Assembly: GCA_003255065.1 (NCBI GenBank)
Contig: QAOA01000243.1
Span: 1 to 64,000, forward strand
DNA from: Cercis canadensis
Taxonomy: Eukaryota; Streptophyta; Magnoliopsida; Fabales; Fabaceae
Length of the DNA: 64,000 nucleotides
Reading direction: 5' to 3'
In this document: positions 45,136 through 56,495 of the stretch, piece after piece
Layout: every line of letters begins with the position of its first letter
Numbering within the stretch: the stretch's first letter is position 1
Position numbers and translations under genes: made by a program
Notes under the pieces: generated by a model
Database searches by the model: none
Told to the model about the DNA's origin: nothing
What the model saw: the letters and a program-made list of their open reading frames with translations, nothing else

Positions 45136-47974
45136 GGTCCTAAAAAACATGTGTTGGTGTCATAGGGACAAGGGTAATTGGCTGCTTGTTTAGTAAAAAG
45201 GAGTAAAAGTTTGTGTAGCTATTGTGTATCACCTTTCAGTCATATTGCCAAGGCCAACCAAGCAACACATGACCAGCTTGCATTAACACAACATCATACA
45301 TCACCTCATCCTCATATCTCCCTATGGCAAAGGACACCAATACTTATTTATTTACCTTGATCTTTCTACTCTCATTAAGCTATTGTAGCTTGTATGGCTT
45401 GGGGTGTTTTAAGGTTGGCAAACTCAGCTTATAAACAAGAGTAGTACTAGCCACATTCACACAACTCCCTCCATCTATGATCATCCTACACACTTTCTAT
45501 TAACAAGACATCTAGTGTGAAAAATGTTCTCTCTTTGAGCTTCATCAAGCTCTTTCACATGTGCATTAACGGCTCTCCTAACAACAAGTAGCTCACTATC
45601 AATCGGTAGCTCAACATGCTCATCATCCTCTTCCAAAGAATTTAAAAGAGTCGCTATCATGCTCACTATCGGTCACCACATCCCCATCATTTCTTAGGAT
45701 CATTGCTCTCTTATTGGGGCATTGAGAATTAATGTGACCCACACCAAGACATTTAAAATATTTAATATCTCTTGTCATCTTTGATCCAATTCGGTTTCCA
45801 TGGAGAAGATGGACCTGAATTGAACCTTGTGGAATCTGAGTTGAACCTTGAGGATGCCTTCCACTTTAATTACCTTTCTACTTTCATGTGTACCATGTCT
45901 TCCAATTCAACATAGTGTTGCAACTCAACTAAATTGGGAATATCCCTATTCAAATCATGCAGAAATTTAGCCATAGTAGCCTCTCTATCCCCCTCAACAT
46001 TCACTCTTATCATGGCTACCTCCATCTCCTTATGATAGTCTTCTACACTCTTGGAACTTTGTGTAAGGCTTTGCAACCTTTGGTACAAGTCCCAAGAGTA
46101 GTGACTAGGTATAAATCTCTTCCTCATAATGGCCTTCATTTCCTCCCATGATTCAATAGGCCTCTCATGATTTCGCCTCTGGTTTAGGACTAGTTGACCC
46201 CACCATATAATGACATAGTCAATGAACTCCACAACTGCAAGTTCAACTTTCTTTTCCTCTAAATAACTGTGGCATTCAAAGACTAATTCAACCTTCTTCC
46301 CCCACTCTAAGTAGACTTCGGGGTCGTTCTTCCCTTGGAAAGACGGTATCTTCATTTTTATGTTGCCAAAGTCACCATCTACTCTCGTTGCACGCCTTCC
46401 ACCTCTAGGTTATGTATTAAATGGTATTGACTATTCCAAATCAGCCATGCTGCTCTCACTCTCCTCACCAACATATCTTCCATTTCTCCTTCTTCCATTG
46501 GGGTTTTGTGGCTGGCCACTTTGGACATTAGCTTCTACTCTATCAATCCAATCTCTAAATTCATCAAACTGGGTGTTCATTTTTCAAATTGATGCTGCAT
46601 TGCCCTTAGCAAGAAAGTTTGGTCAACTTGATCACGATTCCCCTCTATGAGTTTTTATGAGACCTACAAAATGGGTTAGAGAAATAAAGAGTTCCTCACT
46701 AAACTTGACTCTCGTGTATACATTCAAGAAGATGTCACTTGTGTTTTGCTTTCTTTGGCTTTTATCTCTATTAGTCTCACCTGTCTTGCCTCTTACAACT
46801 CTTAATCCTCTCTTTGTTCTCTTTGGAACTAAGGTTCAGACCAAGAATTGCTTTGAGGCAAATCCAAAAGCCAATCAATCAACATAAGAAAAGAAGAAAT
46901 GACACAATGCACAAGGGAACTAGGGAGGTAGCATTTAGAATAGCAAGGAAATGCAACAAGAATTTGCAAATAGGAAACACTAGAATGAAATGCCAGATTG
47001 GAAGCAAACAAAGAACAAGCACTAGGCAATCAATCGAGTGTATCTATAGCTCAATTCACTCAATGTCAAGTTGATTCCACAATTTTCAAGCACAATTTTG
47101 AACAATTTGAGCAATATCAACTCAAGGACTATCTCATGACACATCAGACAACTCAAATGGCATTCAATTTCACACTTTTGCATCTATTCCATAATCTATT
47201 TTTTTTTGCACGAATTTTTTAATTTTTTTTTCTCAAGAACACTTTGAATATTCATACTTTTCTTCAAACATGCCCAATTTTTTTTTCTTATATTATTGAT
47301 TCAATCATGCTTGATTCAAGCTCAAATCATTAGCTAATAGACAACAACTCAGAATTGAACAAAGCAAGAGGAATCAACAAGATAACCCCAAAAGAAATGA
47401 ATTGGAAATATGTTAAACAAGGCCTAATGGCAATTGCCAAGGATACAAGGGGAATTAATAGAAAACACAACCCAAAAAAGTTCCAAAAATTCAAAAGCTC
47501 AAGAACAAGAGGAACACAACCAGAATTTCCATGGAAACAACAAGAAAAATGCAAGAACACAATGAAATCGGAATAAAACAGCAAGGATATAGGTGAATCG
47601 AAATAGAACAACAAGCAAGAAATGAAGANTGGAAATATGTTAAACAATGCCTAATGGCAATTGCCAAGGATACAAGGGGAATTAATAGAAAACACAACCC
47701 AAAAAAGTTCCAAAAATTCAAAAGCTCAAGAACAAGATGAACACAACCAGAATTTCCATGGAAACAACAAGAAAAATGCAAGAACACAATGAAATCGGAA
47801 TAAAACAGCAAGGATATAGGTGAATCGAAATAGAACAACAAGCAAGAAATGAAGAACAACCTAGAATTTTTTTTGTTTTATTTTTTGTTTTAGCAATCAA
47901 AAGAAAGCAAGAACAATGAAGAACAAAGATGAAAATGAAGAAGAAAATAATTAACCTACCTCATTAGAATCAAA
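45136..47974 (-). pseudogene. Gypsy element M: gag and protease, RT to integrase deleted
   Basis: Read leftwards: the leader (46360-47970, partly doubled by an N-join), gag (45870-46355: MKIPSFQGKNDPEVYLEWGK, WWGQLVL, RFIPSHYSWDLYQRLQSL), a short linker, then protease (45200-45490: MIIDGGSCVNVAST, VLLGWPWQYD). After the protease the frame reaches DQLRLKRES and enters the L-type C-terminus, so reverse transcriptase, RNase H and integrase are absent. Frame breaks occur near 45666 and 45840. It is related to L but a distinct family, judged by gag and LTR. It is probably a non-autonomous deletion or recombination product. Confidence 0.8.
47403..47855. repeat. Direct duplicate flanking the N at 47629 (probable assembly artefact)
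   Basis: 47403-47628 and 47630-47855 are 226-bp near-identical copies meeting at the N, in the leader of M. Confidence 0.88.
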
Positions 47975-48227
47975 GCTCTGATACCAAAAATGATGAGAAC
48001 CTCAAGTAGCAACTTGAAACCCTTCACCAATGAATTGATTCTTTGCCCATCAAAAGTCAAATTAGGTGGTATAAATAAAAGACTTGACCCATAATCTATC
48101 TAGGTGAGAACCTTAGCCATCAAAAGGAAGGAAAGGGCGCCACTCTCCAGAATTTGAGGAATTGGAATGGAAGAGATAAACCCCTTTTTTCTTGAGGGGA
48201 CCAGGCATATATCTTCTTTTTTTTTTT
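47975..48227 (-). repeat. Primer-binding site and partial 5' LTR of element M
   Basis: The minus strand at 47975-47986 reads TGGTATCAGAGC, followed on its upstream side by an LTR end (plus-strand TGATGAGAACC from 47991). The LTR is followed to about 48227, where the long-TIR element begins; its far part was not identified. Confidence 0.7.
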
Positions 48228-48662
48228 GGTAACACCCCTTTTTGGTCCTTCAAAAAATTTCAAAATGTCACTTTAATTCCTGATTTTTTTGTTGGTGTCA
48301 ATTTAGTCCTTCAATTTATGTTTTCATTGCCAATTTAATCCTCTGTTTGGATCCGTTAGTGAGCGTTGACGAAAATTGCTACATGGTATGTTAAGTGCTG
48401 ACTAGGCAAGCTGACATGGCATGAGTGGAGCTGCTGGTGTGGCAAAAGGTGAAAATGGCACCGATTTGAGTACAAGAAAAATTTGCGCATTGCCGGCGCT
48501 GGTGCGCCAGTGAAGGAAGGACGTGGCACTGGCTTGCGGGAATGAGGTGCTGATGCACACAGGTAGAGTGCTGGTGCACTTGGAGTGAAGCATTGCGGCT
48601 CTCATTTTTTGTGCAGCTGCTTGTGATGCACCAAGCATAGCACTGAGGTGCTAAGAGATTGG
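48228..48662 (+). repeat. Left terminal inverted repeat
   Basis: Pairs with 49644-50004. It contains ggtccttcaaaa near the outer end, a typical MULE-like subterminal phrase, and GC-rich words (ccggcgctggtgcgcc) in its inner part. Confidence 0.85.
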
Positions 48663-49005
48663 AGCAGCAGCCCTATGTTTCTTCCTTAAAATTTCTTAAA
48701 ATATTGAGTCGATCAAGTCTTTATTCCAACTTTCTTCTACCTTGTTTATAGATGTTACTAATTAATGGTTACTTTGACTTCATGATTAATCCTCAAAGCA
48801 AGGTGGTCAGGTTTTCTCCATAATGTTAAAGTAGGTTAATCACTATTTTTTGCATCTCAGATGCTACTTACACTAATCATCAGATTCTTGTAATGGAAGT
48901 TGCACTAGTATTTACACTGCATGTCTTTTTAGCGATTCATGAAAAGCTTCTGTTCAGCCTGATCAGTAGGTAAAATATTTATATCATATAATGGAAGATG
49001 CTCAC

Positions 49006-49393
49006 CAATTCTGTGACATATTACTACAATATCCTCCATAAGTGCCACACTTTCAGGAATTGGCTAATAGTGCAATGGCAAGAAAAATATAGAAAATAAG
49101 TTAATGATTAATTGATTTCATAAGCATAAAGGATTTTATGCAGAAAGAGATGGATAATGATACTTACATTAGGATCATCTCCAAAACCATACATCATGTG
49201 CTGCACTATAAAAAACCATGAAGACGATTATAAAGAGAACAATACAGATAAAATTAACATGTTATTTAGAAAATAAAGAAAGAAGCTCACATCCTTTTTG
49301 AAAAACACCTATTTTGCGTTTAGATGAAGTTTCTGATGGTTGTGACGATCCAGCTCTCAGTTTTGATGAGGTTCCGGCATTGGAATTGCTCAT
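49006..49393 (-). pseudogene. TAF13: TAF13 (TFIID subunit 13) gene fragment, exons 1-3
   Basis: Exon 1 (49393-49291) starts with ATG and encodes a Ser-rich N-terminus ending SKRKIGVFQKG. The donor is GTGAGC and the acceptor TTATAG. Exon 2 (49205-49168, 38 nt) encodes LQHMMYGFGDDPN, with donor GTAAGT. Exon 3 (49063-49006) encodes PIPESVALMEDIVV, then a 2-nt deletion shifts the frame (plant TAF13 continues E-Y-V-T-D-L), with donor GTGAGC at its end. These are the N-terminal part and start of the histone fold of TAF13, a general transcription factor subunit that pairs with TAF11. The remaining exons (K-R-G-K/R-L-L segment onward) are absent. It cannot encode a working TAF13. Splice sites are intact, so it could be transcribed. 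Confidence 0.82.
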
Positions 49394-49643
49394 TTTGCCT
49401 CAAAGCGTCCACCTTTAAAATCTAGGGCGTTAACAAGTAAACCACTTTTTTTTTTTTGTGAGGAAAAATTCTTTTAGCTGAAGTAGAATGCCCTCAACTA
49501 CAGACAAAGAAAAATGATATATGCAAAGCTTGTCGATTTCTCACTCATTCAATAGGCGTAATGAGGCTTAACTGAAAAATATATAATTCTGAAACTGAAA
49601 TGATACCCACCGTGAAACGCCATGCTTGAATGGAGTAGGGATG

Positions 49644-50004
49644 AATCTGTTAGTGCCTCAGCACTATGCTTGGTGCGTCACAAGCAGCTACACAGAAAGT
49701 AAGCGCCGCAGCGCCTCACTCCAAGCACACTAGCGCTCTACCTACGTGCATCAAAGCCTCATTTCAGCAAGCCAATGCCGCGTCCCTCCTTCACTGGCGC
49801 ACCAGCGCCCGCAATGCACAAATGTTTCTTTTACTCAAAACGGCGCTGTTTTCAACTTTTGTCACACCAGCATTTTTCCTCATGCCATGTCAGGATTAAA
49901 TTGGCAGGGAAAACATAAATTGATGTACTAAATTGGCACAAACAAAAAATCAGCGATTAAAGTGATATTTTGAAAAATTTTGAAGGACCCAAAAGAAGTT
50001 TTAC
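49644..50004 (-). repeat. Right terminal inverted repeat
   Basis: Inverted copy of 48228-48662. The short open frame it carries on the plus strand mirrors the one on the minus strand of the left arm and is not a gene. Confidence 0.85.
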
Positions 50005-52340
50005 TCTTTTTCATTTTGGGTTTCTCATGAGGTGGTCTCCACAACTTTGTTGTAAGACTAATCCGCACTTAGGCTTCGGCATGCCTTGGTCACTAGTTCT
50101 TCTAGCGGGGCTCGAACTCCTGAAGGCATATAACTATTATCTCACAAACAATTTATTTAGGTATTTTAAATTTTACACAACCCCGTGCTACACTTTTCAC
50201 TAAAGGTGATTTTATTGGCATAGAATTATTAGTGGATTACATGGTTGTTGATCTTAGAGAGAGAGAGAGAGAGAGAGACAACTTTTTTCAAGATAAGTTG
50301 TTATTTTTTTTTTATTTTCTTATTAATTAAAAAGATATGATCAACAAAAAGAAGAAAGAGATATATCAAAATATAGGTGCAACATCACTTATTCAATTAG
50401 AGGGATACATCTTGAAATTGTCATTCATTGTTTCCAAACCCAATTTCCTTCATTATATTTAACAAAATTATCTGTATTGTTATGAATATAAGAATGTGAA
50501 ATGAAAATACGTATCTCGAAAGAGCAATCCAAATTTCATTTTCTCTATACAATTTGTCATTGATTTTATATTAACAAATCAAATGGTTTTGATTTACGTC
50601 AAATATAGCTAGTGCGCATGCTTTACATTTTAGTTATTATTTTTATTGTTAATTTACAAAATGCTACAAATAGAGACAAAGTAACTTCATTTGTAAAGAA
50701 GGTATTTTGGGTTGATGATATAATCAGTTTACCCTTCTTAGGGTTAAAACTGACTCAATGAGCTTTATATCTCTGCAGTGAAAACTTAATCAATTGATTC
50801 TTGCTGGGTCTTAATGTTAATCGCATGAATCTTTCTTAAAATTGCATTCCAATATTTAAGTATGCTCTATTAATTATAATTTGAGGTTTTATGTATCTTT
50901 CATATTTAGACATTAATATGGGATTTTTTTTCTTTTATAATTACTAGCTTTGGTATGTAATTCAGCATCTTGATACTATAAGATAGATCGCTTTCTCTTT
51001 TGTTTTTTTTTTTTTTTAAAAAAAACCTTTTTTTGGCAATTGTTATCTATAAAATAAAAACTAGGTTATAAATTGAAAAAAAGAAAGATACGAGAACCAT
51101 ATGTGAACACTCTTAGATAAAATCCATACATAACTAAATCCAAATATTCTTAGGTGAAAGCTACATTCACACTTTCAGAAGTAGATATACATTTGCACTC
51201 TATTTCTCAAAAAGATTTATCAAATAGTGATGATAGGTTGAGATGTTGCCTTTACATTTAAATTTGAACTTTGAACCTTTATATATTGTATAGAGCTTTT
51301 TTACAATCCATAAAATATAGTTGTAATGTTGAATCTTTAGATTCTAGGAACTAAATAATAATGTGAGAAAATTTAAAATGAACTAGAGTTTAAATATATG
51401 ACTCAGTGTTAGTGAAATTGTTTCACATTATATATCATCAAATAATATTTTCCCACAACATTAAGATAACGAAAATATTTTACCAATAATATATCCAAGT
51501 TTATTGTCATAATAGATAAACTATAATTATTTTTAACTTCTTAAATTTTGACTAGAATATATGTAGAATCACAAATTAATTGCTTGACTTTTTAAGGTAT
51601 TGAAATTTTTTTCCACTATGAAGGAGTACTTTATAATCCAAAATATGTTCACGAAAAGCTAGGAATCGAAAGCATTGCTAGCCTATTGCTTGTTGAGACT
51701 TATAAATTTGTTTGGGGCACTGTGCTTGATTGGTAACAATTAGCTAGTTTATCATTTGAAAGTGAAAATGGTGGGTCGCAGTGATTTATATTAACATATC
51801 ATACTATGCATCTAGATAGTGATCGCCCACATTTCAGAATAATAACCATGTCGTTGGGAGGCGTAGGTTAGAGGCAATTTTCCTCCTCTGTCTACGGTGG
51901 CTCTGCTTTTGCTTGGCACGCCTGAAATAACCCAAAGGCCCTAACAATATAGACCTCTGCAAAAGACAGGAACAAAATGACAGAAAAAGCCAAGTTGATG
52001 TCCTTTCGGTTGGTCACGAGTTGTCTCTCCAAATCCCTCAATTGGTGTGGCTCTGTAGTCTTAGTTTATATTCCCATACCTTTTAAAGAAGGTTTCTAAC
52101 CACTGCAAAAGAGGAAGAATGAGAAAAATCTCAATTGGTGTGACTTTTCTGTTTTCTTCAATTGAAAAATTGATTTCATACCAGAGGAATTTTGATTCTT
52201 GAAAGGGGGGTTCGGTCATGCTTTTAACCTCTTTGTATTGTCGAAGAAGAGCTCTTAAAGGCACTATCTTACAAGAGTAATAATTGAAAAGCTTAATAAA
52301 AGTAGAAAATTTCTGCGAAAATCAACGAACTATAGTAAAA
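50005..52340. other. AT-rich intergenic DNA
   Basis: There is a (GA)n microsatellite at about 50254-50278. At 51890-52260 the minus strand has short coding-looking pieces (NLAFSVILFLSFAEVYIVRA, a hydrophobic stretch) with splice-like CAG tracts, but I recognise no family. Nothing else stands out. Confidence 0.5.
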
Positions 52341-53080
52341 CAAAAATATTGTATTCTGATGTGCTATTTTGGTCCCTCGCTAACATAAGTACTATCAGTT
52401 TGGTCGCTCACTTTCCCACATTCTTATTTTGATCCCGAACTCTCTATTTTGGCTTCAATTAAGACTTTCCGTGTCTCTGCCGCTAAGAAAGTTAATGCAA
52501 GTTCTCATGCGTCACCATTACATGTTATGTAGTGACGTTAAGTTCCAACACGACATGAAACACATCATTTTATTGTGTTTTGGGGCTTTCTCACACTTCA
52601 ATGGCGGCATTATGGGTATTTCCCACACTAAAAAAGAAATTCCGACTTTCAATCTCAACTCCATAGCTGAATTCACCCTCCATTACTCTTTGCTCTGCAC
52701 TTTCCCTCCCATTTCACAAATTGCAGACACGTAGATAATGCAAACCCTTGTTTTGGCTCTTGCAATAGAAATCAAAAGCCATTGTTGTTCTTCCATTCCC
52801 CAACTGCGAGATATGAGAACTCCATTGTTGCAGCGAAGTTCAAGCTCTAATTAGCAGTTATTGCTAATTGTCGATACCTAGAATAGTCGCTGAGGTCCAG
52901 AATAGTTCAAATCTTGGATTTCCTGTTATCGTAGGCAGACCTCTATGCATTCAGTGCTCTTAAAAAATGATGAGATGAAAAAACAGGTGACGGAATTGAC
53001 TGAGAGGCTGAGGCTAGCAGAGCAGGGAAAGTGCTTATATTGCACTTGCAAACTCCAATGTGAATGATCTATGTACAGTA
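52341..53080 (+). pseudogene. Possible MULE-like remnant with a GRF-zinc-finger-like tail
   Basis: The left part has the phrases ttttggtccctcgc and tttggtcgctcac, typical of Mutator-like termini. No inverted partner was found nearby. At 52940-53060 one frame reads KNDEMKKQVTELTERLRLAE, a short coiled coil of the kind that ends plant GRF zinc-finger proteins, and an upstream stretch loosely resembles the CysCys/His finger. Several stops are present. Weakly supported. Confidence 0.3.
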
Positions 53081-53344
53081 GCAGCTTTACAGTAATCTCA
53101 AATTTACAGTAAGCTCTTGTGTATTGGTGAAAAGTAACTGAGAACATAAAAGGCATCAGATATTGTAATATAATGACATGCCCAATACAATGGATTCCAA
53201 CATTTACCTATAAAATAAGGTAGCAACACTAGGTTAAACACAAAGATAATCAATGACTTAAAAGTGGTATAATAATCTCTAAGTGACTATGAAGCACCAA
53301 TTCACCAGAAATAAATAAATTATAAGAATCAGAAACAATATAGC
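53081..53344. other. No feature seen
   Basis: AT-rich sequence without a gene or recognisable repeat. Confidence 0.4.
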
Positions 53345-53737
53345 ATAAAGTGTTTAATTAGTAGTTTGTAGCAATCTCGAAGTTTGAAGATACATGCCAT
53401 TAATGTGAAAATAAAATAAAATTATAACAATTAGGCATATCAATTTAATATTTGCATTAAATAATTTGTGTGCTTCTAAACTGATCATGTTTGAAAACAA
53501 GTGAGGCAAACATGGTTGCTCAACCAACTTTAACAAATTCNATAAAGTGTTTAATTAATAGTTTGTAGCAATCTCGAAGTTTGAAGATACATGCCATTAA
53601 TGTGAAAATAAAATAAAATTATAACAATTAGGCATATCAATTTAATATTTGCATTAAATAATTTGCGTGCTTCTAAACTGATCATGTTTGAAAACAAGTG
53701 AGGCAAACATGGTTGCTCAACCAACTTTAACAAATTC
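53345..53737. repeat. Direct duplicate flanking the N at 53541 (probable assembly artefact)
   Basis: 53345-53540 and 53542-53737 are 196-bp near-identical copies meeting at the N. Short minus-strand frames inside are doubled by it. Confidence 0.88.
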
Positions 53738-54537
53738 ATCCACTAGTACTTGAGAGTTGAGATTGGTGCTAAACCCGAAATGTAATCACAACAAGAGGTC
53801 CTATATTACCCATTGACAAGACTGCAAAAAGTGAAGATTAAGGTATTGTTATTGTAAAACTATTAAATCAATCAGCATTCTATTTGTACTGAAGAGTTCT
53901 TTTATACTGATAATCCTTAGTAAAGTGAGATACCGATTGATTTTGGCTTTTGAGTTAAGTTGGCTAGCAATAGAAGAGCACTTTTGATCATTTACTAAAA
54001 TGTAATTCTATATGCATGGGTGAAAGAAAGAAGAAGACGAGAAGTAAAGGAAAGAAGAGAATAGACAAGCACGTAGAAAAGAAAATGTTTTGATTGCGTA
54101 CTATTATTGGTCTTGCATGATTACATATATATAGAGTGATCTACAAAAGAGACATTAAATGGAAGTTTGACAAACTCAGCCATATCCTACATCTCTAGCT
54201 ATAAGTTGACAAGTGATAATAGTGCATGCTTTTGACAAGGATAGACACAACTAATATAAACTCATACATATAGAAATTTGTTTTTGACAAAATCACTATA
54301 TGGTAATAAATTCATTTAAGGCTTTGGTAAAATTTTGTGTGCTTGGATGTGCATCACATGTTGACAGTTAATTGCTTGATCTGGGAATCTAAGGAAGCAT
54401 AAGTTCAGCATGGAACTATTTATGTATGGATGCAAAATGGAATGAGAACTCACACTTCCCTCTCAATGTTTTCTCTCTTCTTCTTATATCTCTGGAGGTC
54501 CTTTTGCCTCGAACTAAGGCTTTTCCCCTTTCCACCT
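53738..54537. other. AT-rich intergenic DNA
   Basis: No gene recognised. A purine-rich GAAAGAAGAAGA stretch lies near 54020-54090. Confidence 0.4.
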
Positions 54538-56019
54538 TGTTACGTAAAAAGTGAACGCAAGTGCACATGTCGTAATCAAGTAATAAAGAAGTGAGATAAA
54601 TTATCGTCCCATAAAGACTATGGCTACTAAGTACCAAAATTATGTGTATTCTAATTTTATCTAGACAATTGATAGGTGAATTATGATGATATTTAAATGC
54701 AAAATTGTAAGCAAAGAGTAATAACTGTAACAGGAATAAGAATATGGCGAGAAAGTATCTAGGATGTCGATTTCACCGTAGCTAGTCCGGATCTTTCTTC
54801 CTAATTCATTAATCGACCACAATCTCCCTAATTGCTAGCCAAGAACCCTAAGTCATTTATTAGTCTTTCCCAAGGTCAAACAAACATATTCCCAAATTAT
54901 GAATCCACTACATTCCTATGTGAATTGCGAATAATCTCTGAATTCAATTCGTTCTATGGTTCTTTTTAATGGCTGCATAAACCATAACGGTATATTCCTA
55001 TCCCTTATGTAATTTATGTTCTTAATCCCTATGGTCTTCAATTACAACTAACCTTCTAGTATTATTGTAATTACTAACTCATCTAAATTGATGGTCAGTC
55101 AAATAGAAGCATTAAGTATGGATACTAAAAAGTCAATTAAACAAGATGGTCTTTTGATTAATTCATTAGAAATTACAATCCATCCTAAGCTAGGCTACAT
55201 CTCCACCCTAGATGGTGGAATTATTTCATAATGAATGCAGAAAATAACTTCACACACAAATTAGCCATAAGTCACAAGAAAGAGATGAGGAAATAAACTA
55301 TTGGATGTGACGATTCGATGCCGAAAATATCGATCTTCAAGCTTCAATCCTCTTCTCCTCTTGCCTCTTCTCTAAAAAGTGTGGAACCCTAATTTAGACT
55401 TTAAGAGTCCTATTTATAGGTCCTAGGAAGTTTAGGAAGAAAATGAATTAAAATAAAGTAGGATTCCTAGTGAAATTAGGAAGCCTAAAGGTCAAATCAC
55501 GAGTTGACCACCGGGGGGCTGCAGCCTTGGGTTTGGGTGCTGCAACACCCTGAGTTTGCCTGATGGGTGCTGCGGTGCCCTTCTTTATGGATTTCTGTCT
55601 TTGCTACCTGAACCTAGGGCGCTGCGGCGCCTGGTATAGGGCACTGTGGCGCCTAGTATAGGGCGTTGCGGCGCCCTTCTCTCTGTCCTTAGTCTGTTGT
55701 TTCCTAAACATAAAGCGTTGTGGTGCCTGGTTAAGGGGCTGCGGCGCCCAAATCTTTGTAATCTGGCTAGTCATCGCGTTGGGGCGCTGTGGCACCCTGA
55801 TTGGGGGCTCGGCGCCCAAATCTTGCCTTTAATTCCAAATTGCACGATTTTTCTTCTTTCTTGCCCCGAATTGCTCCGAAATGGCTTCCAAGGTTCCCAA
55901 AACATAAACCTAGAAAAAGGAGACTTAAATTGTGAAAACCTACCCTAAGATACTCAAGAGTAGACAAAAATGAAGCAATAACAATACGAGATAAGCGGTA
56001 TAATAAAACCAGCTTATCA
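54538..56019 (-). repeat. Solo LTR, Athila type
   Basis: A 1482-bp unit. On the minus strand it begins TGATAAGCTGGTTTTA and ends TTTTTACGTAACA. Its sequence order matches the LTR of element K (for example gcaagtgcac, aagtaataaag, accaaaatt, the sequence before tttcacc). The flanks CACCT (54533-54537) and CACCC (56020-56024) are a 4-of-5 target duplication. No internal sequence is attached, so it is a solo LTR formed by recombination. At 55500-55830 it holds the reiterated words gcgctgcggcgcc and gttgcggcgcc. Confidence 0.8.
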
Positions 56020-56495
56020 CACCCTATCATTCTACTTATTATTCAAATTGAGTTGGGACTAAATTATAACATTCTACAAACAGTAAACAAAGCAAAGCAG
56101 GTTCAAATTTCAAATGTAATTCTCCATTGTTCAAACAAGCTAAACATGTAATTATATGCACGTTGAAACTATGGCTCTCTTCGTGGAATAATAAACACTA
56201 TTCAATTTATATAGCATAGCTTTAAAAAAGTTCCGAGAAGCTGTACAAGTGCTTAACATTGTCTTTCTTTTCTATTCTTAAACAAAAAGCGATATAATTG
56301 GAAGGTAGATCAATTACCAGCTCGATTTGTCTTTATTTTTGTTTTGATGGCCACAACCAGTTAGCATAGTTTCTCTGTGCCATACAAATTTAAGGTAAAA
56401 TTTGCCTGGCCAATTACCATTAGTTACCATTATAAATTGATCGGTTTGTTGAGATCATTCATCATCATCCATCAAGTACACATATTCAAGAAAAC
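56020..56495 (+). promoter_or_regulatory. Upstream region of the GDSL gene with TATA and CCAAT boxes
   Basis: TATAAATT at 56431-56438 lies 58 bases before the ATG, and CCAAT at 56410-56414 lies about 21 bases before it. This suggests a start site near 56460-56465 and a leader of about 30 nt. The solo LTR ends at 56019, with its U3 end facing the gene. Confidence 0.65.

Larger units (their letters stand above)
48228..50004. mobile_element. Pack-MULE-like DNA element with long terminal inverted repeats carrying TAF13 exons
   Basis: 48228-48662 and 49644-50004 are inverted copies of each other; the right one lacks about 75 bp. The outer ends are GGTAACACC and, inverted, GAGTAAAAC. The flanks are T-rich on both sides, so the expected 9-bp target duplication cannot be called. 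Between the arms lie about 980 bp with three exons and introns of a TAF13-like gene. A long-TIR element with a captured intron-containing gene fragment and no transposase is the definition of a Pack-MULE, but superfamily assignment rests on structure only. Confidence 0.78.

Noticed and set aside
48402..49899. Two similar small proteins (MLGASQA...) on opposite strands
   Set aside because: They lie in the two terminal inverted repeats; similarity and opposite orientation follow from the repeat, not from a gene pair.
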